This document shows, in pieces, positions 17,582 through 25,599 of a stretch of 64,000 nt of DNA. Where the stretch lies: NCBI RefSeq assembly GCF_900258475.1, contig NZ_LT984887.1:1312306-1376305 (forward strand), in the 5' to 3' direction. Within the stretch, counting starts at the first letter, position 1; every line of letters starts with the position of its first letter. Made by a program: the position numbers and the translations under genes. The notes beneath the pieces are model-generated. The model ran no database searches and was not told where the DNA came from. It was given only the letters and a program-made list of their open reading frames with translations. This stretch comes from Anaerococcus sp. Marseille-P3915. Lineage in GTDB: Bacteria > Bacillota > Clostridia > Tissierellales > Peptoniphilaceae.

Positions 17582-18672
17582 TTTAGTTTAAAGGCAAATT
17601 TTTGCCAAGGTTTTAAATAATCGATAAGGAAAACTTCATCTTCAGAAATTCTTCCCACTACATTGCTAAGTCCTGAATTTTCCATATCTTTTTTTGATAT
17701 TTGAAGCTCACCTGTGTAGTGTCCATAGCCGTCAGCTTCAATAATTATATCTCCCTTTCTAATCTTAGCAGGAGCGTTTATAACTGGGAAGCTTTCGCCC
17801 TTGTATTTGACCCTACTTTGTGTAGATCTAATAAGATAATCAGAATGATCTCCCCTATAGAAATGTTTTTCTTCTAAAACTATTTTTTTCATAAGATCAG
17901 TGATTTCATCTACTAATTCCACATCAAAAGTTAGCTTATCTAAAGAAAGTTTGCTAATTTTTTCTAATTCTTCATCACTTGGATAGCAGTTTGAAATAAT
18001 TATATCATCTATATTATCAATAACAACAAAATGTTTGATTTGTACATCAATCGGTAAATTCCTGTGGATTTCAAGGGTTGGTAGGCCCTCAGCTACTGGC
18101 CAAGGTCCGAAAGTATCCTTATTTTGACTTGTGACAAAGGCTGCTGTCCTTAACTTATATTTATTGTATTTTTCTGTAGTCCTCATAAAAAAGTCAACAT
18201 CAAGAGCAGAATACCTGTGTGGATAAAAATTATGGCAACCAATTAAATTGTATTTGTTTGGCTGGTAGTCCATAATATTATCTATCATGTGGGTATCCAT
18301 AGACATGTTTATTTCAATCTTAAGCCCTTCTTCATTAAAGGTCATCAAACTTTCTTCTAGGCCGCTAAAGCCCAAATCAAGCCTAATCCCGTCAGCATGA
18401 AGCGATTTAAAAAATTTCAAATCATCATAATTTATTCCAAGAGCTTTCATCACCCTAGGATTTACGTCAACTATAATCTCATAACCAAGTTTTTTGGCAA
18501 ATAAATTTACCTCTTCAAACTTAGTTTTTATTTCTTCAGCATTTTCATTATCAGCAAACAAAAATGAAGAAAAAATCCTCCTAAAACCGCAATCGTGGGC
18601 TTTTTGTATATAATTTTTTAGTTCATCTATGTCAGATTTCTCAGGATAAATTGAAATTCCAAGTTTTCTCAT
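17578..18672 (-). CDS. mupG: MupG-type 6-phospho-N-acetylmuramidase (DUF871 family)
   Basis: 364 residues with the DUF871 pattern: N-terminal TIM-barrel start (KLGISIYPEKSDIDELKNYI), IRLDLGFSG, IGCHNFYPHRYSALD, FGPWPVAEGLPTLE, and a C-terminal beta-rich domain (from about 235). The characterised member, Staphylococcus aureus MupG, hydrolyses MurNAc-6-phosphate-GlcNAc inside the cell. The operon context here (murQ, murR, PTS) is the same as in staphylococci, which strengthens the call. An internal terminator-like hairpin separates it from the PTS EIIC gene. Confidence 0.87.
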   Translation of the reverse strand: MRKLGISIYPEKSDIDELKNYIQKAHDCGFRRIFSSFLFADNENAEEIKTKFEEVNLFAKKLGYEIIVDVNPRVMKALGINYDDLKFFKSLHADGIRLDLGFSGLEESLMTFNEEGLKIEINMSMDTHMIDNIMDYQPNKYNLIGCHNFYPHRYSALDVDFFMRTTEKYNKYKLRTAAFVTSQNKDTFGPWPVAEGLPTLEIHRNLPIDVQIKHFVVIDNIDDIIISNCYPSDEELEKISKLSLDKLTFDVELVDEITDLMKKIVLEEKHFYRGDHSDYLIRSTQSRVKYKGESFPVINAPAKIRKGDIIIEADGYGHYTGELQISKKDMENSGLSNVVGRISEDEVFLIDYLKPWQKFAFKLK

Positions 18673-18684
18673 ATTTCCTCCTAT

Positions 18685-18709
18685 ATAAAAGGGCTGAAAA
18701 CTCAGCCCC
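18685..18709 (-). terminator. Internal terminator/attenuator between EIIC and mupG
   Basis: On the minus strand GGGCTGA, loop GTTT and TCAGCCC form a 7-bp hairpin followed by TTTTAT, within the 44-base gap between EIIC and mupG. It may lower transcription of mupG and the kinase or stabilise the upstream mRNA. Confidence 0.65.
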
Positions 18710-18716
18710 TTTTTTG

Positions 18717-20063
18717 TTATTTATCTTCTTCTAAACCTTCGTGTTCTTCTTTGTATAATTTATTATCATACATCTTGAAGAATGGATAATACATAATTAC
18801 AGAAAGTATTATCAAAATTACACTTAATATTGATGCTCTGATATCGCCTGTTGCAAAGAAGGCACCTATAGGTCCAGGCAAGGTCCATGGAGCTATTGTT
18901 ATAACCCTACCTACAAGTCCAAGTTGGGTTGCTATCCATGCAATTATAGCTAAAATCATTGGTATAACAACAAATGGTATCATTAAGATTGGATTTAATA
19001 CAATTGGAGCACCAAAGATCATTGGTTCATTAATATTAAATATAGCTGGGATTATAGCTGTTTTTCCTAATGTTTTGCCGTAGGTTGATTTTGACCTAAA
19101 TAGTAATAAAATTGCAAGTCCTAATGTTGCTCCTGCACCACCTATATAGATAAACCATTGGTAGAATGGTTCTGCTGCTACATTTGGTATTGCTTCTCCC
19201 GCTGCAAAGGCTTGGGCGTTTTGGTCGATTAGCATCAGCCATAGTGGTCTTGCTACTGTACCTACAATTGAAGCTCCGTGGATACCAAATATCCAGAAGA
19301 ATGATTGTAAGAATACTAGGATTAGTACTGATGTTAGTGTATCAGATGCTGACACTAATGGTGTGATTAGTTTACCAATTATCCCATGAAGGTCTATTTT
19401 TAACCACATAGATATGGTTGCAAATAATAGCATTACAACCGCAGTTGGAATTAGTGATTCAAATGATCTGGCTACTGATTCTGGTACTTGTGGTGGCATT
19501 TTGATTGTAAGACCTTTTTTCATAAATAGTCTATAGATTTCTACTGCAACTATTGCAGAAATAATACCAACGAACATACCTGCAGATCCAAGATTTGCCA
19601 TTGGAAGCAGCCAACCTTGTGGAACTTGCTCTAAATATTCAGCCAATTCTACATTTGAGCTTGCAAGATTTGTGACAGCCTCGCTTGCTGCAGGACCTAC
19701 TTGTGGAACTATTGTTAATAGATAAGCAAGTTCTGCTATAATCGCTCCTGATAGGCCGTCTAAATCATAAGATTTTGCAAGAGAATATCCTATCCCAAAT
19801 ACTGCGTATAGGGTCATAATAAACATTGAAACCCTGTGTGGCAATAGTATATCTCCAGCGTGTTCTTTTATCCAGATTGCAACGCCCCAATCTTGTGGCA
19901 ATTGGTTTGGCAAGAATCCTATAACCAAAAACATTGACGCAACAATTATTAAAGGAAGTGTTGCTATAATACCGTCTCTTACGGCTCTTAGGTGTCTTTG
20001 CTCAGCAAGTCTTGCCATAGGACTTGCTAATTTTTCATCAATCATATTTGCAAATTTATCCAT
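18717..20063 (-). CDS. PTS EIIC permease, lactose/cellobiose/chitobiose family
   Basis: 448-residue multi-spanning membrane protein of the lac/cel PTS family. It begins with the amphipathic helix and EQRHLRAVRDGIIATLPLIIV typical of these EIIC proteins and contains FINEPMIFGAPIVLNP-like NINEPMIFGAPIVLNP, the family signature at the sugar site. It moves the sugar across the membrane while EIIB phosphorylates it. Flanking murQ, mupG and murR point to a MurNAc-containing sugar, most likely the MurNAc-GlcNAc disaccharide. Known MurNAc permeases (MurP) are EIIBC proteins of another (glucose-type) family, so this is a different transporter class in the same operon. Confidence 0.88.
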   Translation of the reverse strand: MDKFANMIDEKLASPMARLAEQRHLRAVRDGIIATLPLIIVASMFLVIGFLPNQLPQDWGVAIWIKEHAGDILLPHRVSMFIMTLYAVFGIGYSLAKSYDLDGLSGAIIAELAYLLTIVPQVGPAASEAVTNLASSNVELAEYLEQVPQGWLLPMANLGSAGMFVGIISAIVAVEIYRLFMKKGLTIKMPPQVPESVARSFESLIPTAVVMLLFATISMWLKIDLHGIIGKLITPLVSASDTLTSVLILVFLQSFFWIFGIHGASIVGTVARPLWLMLIDQNAQAFAAGEAIPNVAAEPFYQWFIYIGGAGATLGLAILLLFRSKSTYGKTLGKTAIIPAIFNINEPMIFGAPIVLNPILMIPFVVIPMILAIIAWIATQLGLVGRVITIAPWTLPGPIGAFFATGDIRASILSVILIILSVIMYYPFFKMYDNKLYKEEHEGLEEDK

Positions 20064-20079
20064 AATTTACCCCTTTAAA

Positions 20080-20394
20080 TTATTTGTTTTTCTCATACAA
20101 ATCTAGAACTTGTTTAAGAAGCTTCTTGCTTCCTATTGGTGAATAGGCCATTGGCTCGATTAGCTCAATTGGGACATTAGCTGCACTTGCTGCTTGTTCT
20201 AGCTCCTTAAATCTATGCCTGATTTGTGGTGCAACCATTGCTACATCGTAGCCTTTTGCAAGTTCATCAATAGCTTGGGTTGAGCCAACTGAATTAACCT
20301 CGATATCAATACCTTGCTTTTCCGCCTCATCTTTCATAGCATTAACTGTAATAGATGAGCTCATTCCTAAGGAACAAATAAATAAAACTTTCAT
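20080..20394 (-). CDS. PTS EIIB subunit, lactose/cellobiose family
   Basis: 104-residue cytoplasmic phosphocarrier. The phosphorylated Cys is in MKVLFICSLGMSSSITVNAM (Cys7), followed by the EIIB Rossmann-like pattern ending in GYDVAMVAPQIRHRFKEL. It accepts phosphate from EIIA and passes it to the sugar in EIIC. It sits 16 bases upstream of EIIC and 13 bases downstream of the small membrane-protein gene. Confidence 0.9.
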   Translation of the reverse strand: MKVLFICSLGMSSSITVNAMKDEAEKQGIDIEVNSVGSTQAIDELAKGYDVAMVAPQIRHRFKELEQAASAANVPIELIEPMAYSPIGSKKLLKQVLDLYEKNK

Positions 20395-20407
20395 AAGACC
20401 TCCTATC

Positions 20408-20707
20408 TTACATTTGATACATAACTATAAATAAAATGAAACTTATTAATAAAAAGCTTGCCAATAATTTTATAAAAAACCACTTGATAAATATCTTTTC
20501 CCCACTAGATAATTTATAAGCGCTTAATACAAAGCTTAGGCTCATAATGCCTGCTGCAAGCAATACATAGACAAGTCTACTATCTACGAATCTCGGTAGG
20601 TAGGTTAGGGTTAAAAAATTAACCAAAATGATAATTACCGCTCTTAGAAATCCTATTTGTGGGACGTCAGTTTTATAGATACTATTTTTGTTCATAGATT
20701 TTTTCAT
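20408..20707 (-). CDS. Small membrane protein in the mur PTS operon
   Basis: 99 residues with three likely membrane helices (about 18-38, 44-62, 74-97) and a short basic N-terminus. I do not recognise the family. It lies between the EIIA and EIIB genes on the same strand and overlaps the end of EIIA by 26 bases (14 if Met5 is the start), so it is translated as part of the operon. Position suggests an accessory role with the EIIC permease or a membrane anchor for the cytoplasmic subunits; this is inference only. No strong ribosome-binding site is visible, so translation probably depends on coupling. Confidence 0.7.
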   Translation of the reverse strand: MKKSMNKNSIYKTDVPQIGFLRAVIIILVNFLTLTYLPRFVDSRLVYVLLAAGIMSLSFVLSAYKLSSGEKIFIKWFFIKLLASFLLISFILFIVMYQM

Positions 20708-20999
20708 ACATTTTTATCAAAGATTTTATCAAATCCCTACTTTCAAGAGCTGTCATCAGCTGATCTTGGGCGTGAACCATAAGTAGGGATACATATTTAG
20801 AATCCTCATTCATTTCATCTTGCATAAGTCTAGTTTGAATATTGTGGGCCTTGTTAAAATATTCGTCTGCCTTTTTATAGGTTTCCCCTATATTTTCAAA
20901 TTTGCCCTCTTCAGCTTCTGCCAAAGCCTCGTAAACATAGGCTTTGCCCTGTCCAGCATTTACTATTATTTCAAATATATCTTTTTCTAATTGATCCAT
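20682..20999 (-). CDS. PTS EIIA subunit, lactose/cellobiose family
   Basis: 105-residue helical phosphocarrier of the PTS EIIA lac family. The active His is in LLMVHAQDQLMTAL. It takes phosphate from HPr and forwards it to EIIB. The frame could start at TTG 21011, but ATG 20999 fits the family start (MDQLEKDIFEIIVNAGQGKA) and avoids overlap with murQ, so I chose it. First of the PTS genes, directly after murQ. Confidence 0.9.
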   Translation of the reverse strand: MDQLEKDIFEIIVNAGQGKAYVYEALAEAEEGKFENIGETYKKADEYFNKAHNIQTRLMQDEMNEDSKYVSLLMVHAQDQLMTALESRDLIKSLIKMYEKIYEQK

Positions 21000-21000
21000 A

Positions 21001-21909
21001 CTAATTATCAACCTCCTCTAGCGCTTTTCTTAAAAATCCATCCGATTTTTCTAAATCTAATCTCGCTTGTTCAAAACTTTTCCCTGTAAGGATACTATAA
21101 ATTGACAATTTCACATCCCAATCGAAAGATTTTAGTGCATCTTCCGCTTCTTTCCTACTCACACCAGTGACATCAATCACAATATTTTCTGCCCTTAATT
21201 TTAGCTTATTGTTAGATGCCTTAAGATCTACCATATAGTTTTTATAAACTTTACCCGATAGGACCATGCTTGCAGTGGTAATCATATTTAGAACCATTTT
21301 AGTGGCTGTTCCTGCCTTAAGCCTAGTAGATCCTGTTAAAACCTCGGGCCCCACTTCTACTTCTATTGGATAATCTGCTATTTCACTTACCCTTGCCTTT
21401 GTATTACAGGAAATACTTCCGGTTTTAACCCCTATTGACTTTGCGTATTTAATACCTGCCACCACATAAGGGGTCCTGCCGCTTGCTGTTATACCAACCA
21501 GGATATCATTTGAATTTAAGTCGATTTCTTTTAGGTCTTCTATAACATCAAGTTCGCTATCTTCAGAATTTTCTACAGCCTTAAACATGGCTGAATTACC
21601 TCCTGCTATAAGGCCTAGAACTTTTTCACAATCTACGCTAAAGGTTGGTGGGCACTCTGAAGCATCCAAGACTCCAAGCCTGCCGCTTGTGCCTGCTCCG
21701 ATATAGATAAGTCTTCCTGAATTTTTATAGGCTTTTGCTACTTCTTCTATTAATTTTGCTATATCTGTAAGAGAATTTTCTATGCAATATGCTATAAACT
21801 TATCTTCTTCATTCATTAGCCTAACTATTTCCAAAGATGTCATATTGTCTAGGTTGACCGAATTTGTATTTCTACTTTCTGTCTTCGATTCAAAAAAGTT
21901 TTCCATCAT
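21001..21909 (-). CDS. murQ: N-acetylmuramic acid 6-phosphate etherase MurQ
   Basis: 302-residue SIS-domain lyase that removes the D-lactyl ether from MurNAc-6-phosphate, giving GlcNAc-6-phosphate. Diagnostic MurQ motif GAGTSGRLGVLDASECPPTF lies near residue 75, with VGITASGRTPYVVAG and GSTRLKAGTATKM later. AGGAGG six bases before the ATG decides the start. It overlaps the end of murR by 20 bases. With MupG it forms the core of cell-wall sugar recovery. Confidence 0.95.
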   Translation of the reverse strand: MMENFFESKTESRNTNSVNLDNMTSLEIVRLMNEEDKFIAYCIENSLTDIAKLIEEVAKAYKNSGRLIYIGAGTSGRLGVLDASECPPTFSVDCEKVLGLIAGGNSAMFKAVENSEDSELDVIEDLKEIDLNSNDILVGITASGRTPYVVAGIKYAKSIGVKTGSISCNTKARVSEIADYPIEVEVGPEVLTGSTRLKAGTATKMVLNMITTASMVLSGKVYKNYMVDLKASNNKLKLRAENIVIDVTGVSRKEAEDALKSFDWDVKLSIYSILTGKSFEQARLDLEKSDGFLRKALEEVDN

Positions 21910-22753
21910 TTTCGTCCTCCTTTCCTATAAAGTTGTCGCTTAATTTTTCCATATATTTATCATAGTGCCTATGAATGTAAATATTGTATAAAATATCAAT
22001 TATATGCAGCTGTGAAATCCTAGAGCTGAAAGCTCCTGGCCTTGGTATATTCTCACTTGGAGCAACCTGCAATATAATATCAGAATTTTTCGCAACATAA
22101 GAATTAAGAAAACCAGTTATGGCTACAATCTTCGAAGAGTTTTGCTTCAAAACCTTAACACAGTCAATAATTTCTTTGGTATTACCCGAATAGGAAAAAA
22201 TAATTGCTAGTGTAGTCGGATCAGAATTTTTTGCAAATAAATACTGTATATGCCAATCATCATCAATGTTTAAAACCTTACCAACCCTCAAAAACTTTTG
22301 TTTCATATCTCTGGCTGCAAGCAAGGAAGATCCCATTCCGAAAAGGTTGATATTTTCAGAATTTTCAATCAAGTCAAGCACCTGGAGTATGTCTTCTTCG
22401 TTTTGAAGTTTCGAGGTATTAGTCAAAGAAGTTTGAGTTTTTTCTAAAATCATTTCAATTGTGTCAGAAACATTATGAGTATCACCAACATTTTTATTAA
22501 GCTGCTTTTTGTTTGATTCAGTAAGAGCAACCTCATAAATAAGTTCGTTTTTCATATCAGCAAAACCAGTATAGCCTAATTTTTTACACATCCTAACAAT
22601 TGTAGATGCAGATGAGAACGTTTTTTCAGCAAGTGTTCTTACATCTTCCCTGATTACCTCTCTATAATTGTTAAGAATGTAATTTATAATCTCTTTCTCA
22701 CTAGGTGTCGCTGATTGTATATATGAATTTAATTTTATGAAAACATTCGCCAT
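21890..22753 (-). CDS. murR: RpiR/MurR-family transcriptional regulator
   Basis: 287 residues: N-terminal RpiR winged helix (about 1-77, with TFSSASTIVRMCKKLGYTGF as the recognition region) and a C-terminal SIS domain (about 125-250) that binds phosphosugars. As the promoter-proximal gene of the mur operon it most likely senses MurNAc-6-phosphate and controls its own operon. A dyad (22808-22826) just upstream of the -35 box is a candidate operator. Whether it represses or activates is not visible. Confidence 0.87.
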   Translation of the reverse strand: MANVFIKLNSYIQSATPSEKEIINYILNNYREVIREDVRTLAEKTFSSASTIVRMCKKLGYTGFADMKNELIYEVALTESNKKQLNKNVGDTHNVSDTIEMILEKTQTSLTNTSKLQNEEDILQVLDLIENSENINLFGMGSSLLAARDMKQKFLRVGKVLNIDDDWHIQYLFAKNSDPTTLAIIFSYSGNTKEIIDCVKVLKQNSSKIVAITGFLNSYVAKNSDIILQVAPSENIPRPGAFSSRISQLHIIDILYNIYIHRHYDKYMEKLSDNFIGKEDENDGKLF

Positions 22754-22770
22754 AACTAACTCCTAATTAA

Positions 22771-22799
22771 ATAATATGCTTATAAAACAAATAAGTCAA
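22771..22799 (-). promoter_or_regulatory. Promoter of the mur operon
   Basis: On the minus strand TTGACT (22794-22799), 17 bases, and TATTAT (22771-22776), followed by AGGAG and the murR ATG. This near-consensus promoter should drive all eight genes down to 16694. Confidence 0.82.
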
Positions 22800-22807
22800 T
22801 AATTTGT

Positions 22808-22826
22808 ACCATTTTCGCAAAATTGT
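22808..22826 (-). promoter_or_regulatory. Candidate MurR operator
   Basis: Imperfect dyad ACAATTTT-GCG-AAAATGGT (7 of 8 positions symmetric), 8 bases upstream of the -35 box of the mur promoter. Assignment to MurR rests on position only. Confidence 0.4.
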
Positions 22827-22862
22827 TTCACTTTTTGATTTTTTTTCTAAATTAATGAAACT

Positions 22863-22890
22863 AAAAAGGCTCTAATGTCAAATTAGAGCC
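22863..22890 (-). terminator. Terminator of the 22924-23967 secreted-protein gene
   Basis: On the minus strand GGCTCTAAT, loop TTGAC, ATTAGAGCC, then TTTTT. A perfect 9-bp stem that separates this gene from the mur promoter. Confidence 0.9.
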
Positions 22891-22923
22891 CTATGTTTAC
22901 TATTTTATTTCTCTGCTACCTTT

Positions 22924-23967
22924 TTAGAATTCTAATTTCATAGATGATAAAGCTGAGGTATTTCTAATATTGGCTATAAAGGACCTTAAAATCACCAAAA
23001 ATTCGTCTTCAGAAATACCAGAGGATTCTACCAAATATTCATTATCCAAATCTTTAAACTCTGCCCTATATAAACCTCCCTCTTTATAGGAAGAAAGAAC
23101 CATTTCTTGGCCATAAACGTTGGATATTTTTTTATCTTTCAAGGAATAATCGCTCCAGATTTCTTCATCCTTGCCTGCCATTTGGAAGAGAATTTGTGAA
23201 TCATCCCTAGTTAAGTAAATTTGTAGGTAAAGTCTCTTGTCATAAGCTCCTGCTTTAGACTTACCTAAGACTTCTGTTGGCTTTCCAATCTTATAGCCAT
23301 CAAAATTTTCTACAAGTTTTTTTACTAAATTTCCGCCATCAGAATCAGCAAGGTCCTTAGACTGGGCATCTAGTTTAGCACTTGTTATTCCTTGATTAAA
23401 AACAAGTGTATCTTCTGCCCCACAAGATTTGATTTTTTCAAAACTAAGCTCTGACCTATCGATCATTTTAAGTGTCTCTTGATATGTGTAGTCGCTTTCT
23501 ACTAGGCCCATATAATCAAAATAGTCACGTACTTTTTGGAGAGTAATAGCCCCAGTGGTATAAATCTTTAAAAACTGTTCCTTATTTAATTTACCAAAAA
23601 CTGGATCTGTCATATTTTTGACTTCTTTCCACCTATCGATTCTCTTATCGCCATATTTATACCATTTTATGATGGTTTGGTAAAAAGAATTGTAGGCCTT
23701 GATCAAGTTTTTAACCTTTGGTCTTGCCAAAATTTCTAGCTTTTCTTCTTTAGAAATCTTTCCAACCTTACTTTCCCCAAATGGATGAACTTGCCTACCT
23801 TTTTTTACCCCAAAATAATGAAGAGCTGGCAAATACATCCCATCTTCATAAGAATAATCTCCCTTACCAAAGCCCTCGCCTGTGTAATTGTTAGAATCAG
23901 CAAAGGCCGCACCTGTTGGCATAAGCATGGCGACCATTAATCCGCATGCTATAAGTTTCTTTTTCAT
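22924..23967 (-). CDS. Secreted protein, domain order A-B (permuted paralogue of 14436-15467)
   Basis: 347 residues with a signal peptide (cleavage near AFA-DS, residues 23-24). Domain A is N-terminal here (about 36-170: DGMYLP, HPFGESKVGKIS, KNMTDPVFG) and clearly matches the C-terminal domain of the protein at 14436-15467, for example KVGKIS/MVGKIS and NMTDPVFG. Domain B follows (about 182-340: LYRAEF, YLVESSGISEDEF, FIANI) and matches that protein's N-terminal part. Function unknown. It lies just upstream of the mur operon with its own terminator; whether they are co-regulated is not shown. Confidence 0.85.
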   Translation of the reverse strand: MKKKLIACGLMVAMLMPTGAAFADSNNYTGEGFGKGDYSYEDGMYLPALHYFGVKKGRQVHPFGESKVGKISKEEKLEILARPKVKNLIKAYNSFYQTIIKWYKYGDKRIDRWKEVKNMTDPVFGKLNKEQFLKIYTTGAITLQKVRDYFDYMGLVESDYTYQETLKMIDRSELSFEKIKSCGAEDTLVFNQGITSAKLDAQSKDLADSDGGNLVKKLVENFDGYKIGKPTEVLGKSKAGAYDKRLYLQIYLTRDDSQILFQMAGKDEEIWSDYSLKDKKISNVYGQEMVLSSYKEGGLYRAEFKDLDNEYLVESSGISEDEFLVILRSFIANIRNTSALSSMKLEF

Positions 23968-24074
23968 GGTAGCTCCTTTCTTTTTTTCTCGTATCTACTT
24001 ATTATAAATATACCCCGATTTTGTTATTTCAATAATAAATTATCAGGCTAAATTGTCAATATTTGACAAAAGAC

Positions 24075-24259
24075 ATTTACAGGCGTTAAGTAGATGTAAG
24101 AATAAAACTTACAATGAATTCCAGTAGGATGGTTTGAAATAACTTATCTGAACTTACACTTTCATTTTGTTTAAGGCGAATATGGGCGCCTGTCCCATAT
24201 GCAGAGTATAAAAAAAGCTGGTACCGCATTTATTGCGCTTTTATGCTCTTTTTTTGTGC
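24075..24259 (+). promoter_or_regulatory. T-box leader (tyrosine) upstream of tyrS
   Basis: The leader contains T-box motif AGCTGGTACCGC (24216-24227), a Stem II A/B pseudoknot-like segment (GGCG/CGCC interleaved with ATATGGG/CCCATAT, 24175-24200) and a terminator whose arms are GAGTATAAAA and TTTTATGCTC followed by T7 (24203-24255). TAC followed by A at 24155-24157 is a plausible tyrosine specifier, agreeing with the gene downstream. Stem I was not fully resolved by eye and the left boundary is approximate. The rest of the gap back to 23967 shows only a possible TTGACA box. Confidence 0.85.
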
Positions 24260-24281
24260 TTATTTTAAGAAAGGAAAAAAG

Positions 24282-25532
24282 ATGAAATTTACTTACGAAA
24301 AAGAATACGATAATGTTTTTGATGAACTAGTAGATCGTGGCTACTATGAACAAGCCACCAACGAAGAAGAACTAAAAAAAATCCTTGCAAATGATTCTGT
24401 GAAATTCTACTGTGGCTTTGATGCTACAGCAGATTCACTTACAGTTGGTCACCTTATCCAAATTATGGTTATGATGCGCATGCAAAACTACGGCCACAAG
24501 CCAGTTGCCCTTCTTGGTGGAGGTACAACCCTAATCGGTGACCCATCTGGAAGAAGCGATATGCGCCAAGTTATGACAGTTGAAAGAATCGACCACAATG
24601 CTGACTGCTTCTACAAGCAATTCCAAAGATTCTTGGACTTTTCTGACGGCAAGGCAACCATGCTTAACAACAAGGATTGGCTCCTTGACCTTAAATTCCT
24701 TGAATTTTTAAGGGATGTAGGAAGCGAATTCTTGGTAGGTGAAATGCTTAAAAAAGATGCCTACAAAAATAGACTTGCAGCAGGCGGCCTAACCTTCTTT
24801 GAATTTTCTTATATGCTATTGCAATCTTACGACTTCTTAAAGATGTATAGGGACAATGGTGTAACCCTTGAAATGGGTGGATCTGACCAATGGTCAAACA
24901 TCATCGGAGGAGTAGACCTAATCAAAAAACATGAAGACGGCAAGGCTTATGGTATGACCTTCTCCCTACTTACAACAGCAGATGGGGTAAAGATGGGCAA
25001 GAGCCAAAAAGGAGCTGTATGGATAGATGAAGAGAAGACTTCACCATATGAAATGTTCCAATACATGAGAAATGTCGATGACAGGGACTTGGAGAAATTC
25101 CTCCTTCAACTAACCTTCCTACCAACAGCAGAATGTAAGAAATTAGGATCAGCAACAGATGCAGCAGAAATCAACAAGGCCAAAGAAACCCTAGCCTACG
25201 AAGTAGTAAAACTAGTTCATGGCAAGGATAAGGCAGATGAAGCCCTATCCGCAGCAAGAGCTCTATTTTCAGGCAAAGGCGATGAAAGCGCCATGCCAAC
25301 CACACAAATTTCTGCATCTGACCTACCAAAAGGCCTTCTAGCCCTAATGACAGAAGTAGGCCTAACCAAATCAAACGGTGAAGCAAGAAGAATAGTGAAG
25401 CAAGGCGGCGTATCAATCAACGACGAAAAAATCACAGACCCAGCCTTTGAAGTAACAGAAGAAATCTTTGAAGATAATAGAATAATAATCAAAAAAGGCA
25501 AGAAAAACTTCCACAAGGTGGAATTAGCCTAA
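24282..25532 (+). CDS. tyrS: Tyrosyl-tRNA synthetase TyrS
   Basis: 416-residue class I synthetase. HIGH-type motif in DSLTVGHLIQ, tyrosine-binding residues in the DQWSNIIGGVDLI segment, KMSKS-type KMGKS in GVKMGKSQKGAVW, and a C-terminal S4 RNA-binding domain (about 350-410: GEARRIVKQGGVSINDEKI). ATG 24282, preceded by AAGGAAAAAAG, gives the family start MKFTYEKEYD; the longer frame upstream runs into the T-box terminator and is not used. Confidence 0.96.
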   Translation: MKFTYEKEYDNVFDELVDRGYYEQATNEEELKKILANDSVKFYCGFDATADSLTVGHLIQIMVMMRMQNYGHKPVALLGGGTTLIGDPSGRSDMRQVMTVERIDHNADCFYKQFQRFLDFSDGKATMLNNKDWLLDLKFLEFLRDVGSEFLVGEMLKKDAYKNRLAAGGLTFFEFSYMLLQSYDFLKMYRDNGVTLEMGGSDQWSNIIGGVDLIKKHEDGKAYGMTFSLLTTADGVKMGKSQKGAVWIDEEKTSPYEMFQYMRNVDDRDLEKFLLQLTFLPTAECKKLGSATDAAEINKAKETLAYEVVKLVHGKDKADEALSAARALFSGKGDESAMPTTQISASDLPKGLLALMTEVGLTKSNGEARRIVKQGGVSINDEKITDPAFEVTEEIFEDNRIIIKKGKKNFHKVELA

Positions 25533-25537
25533 GATTA

Positions 25538-25562
25538 GCAGACCCTAGGGTCTGCTTTTTTG
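25538..25562 (+). terminator. Terminator of tyrS
   Basis: GCAGACCC-TA-GGGTCTGC, essentially a perfect palindrome, followed by T7, five bases after the tyrS stop. Confidence 0.9.
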
Positions 25563-25599
25563 ATTTCCTAAGAGTATAATTTATAAAAAAGGAGGGCCT

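Noticed and set aside
24243-24281. 13-residue N-terminal extension of TyrS
   Set aside because: It overlaps the T-box terminator T run; ATG 24282 has a clear ribosome-binding site and the family start.
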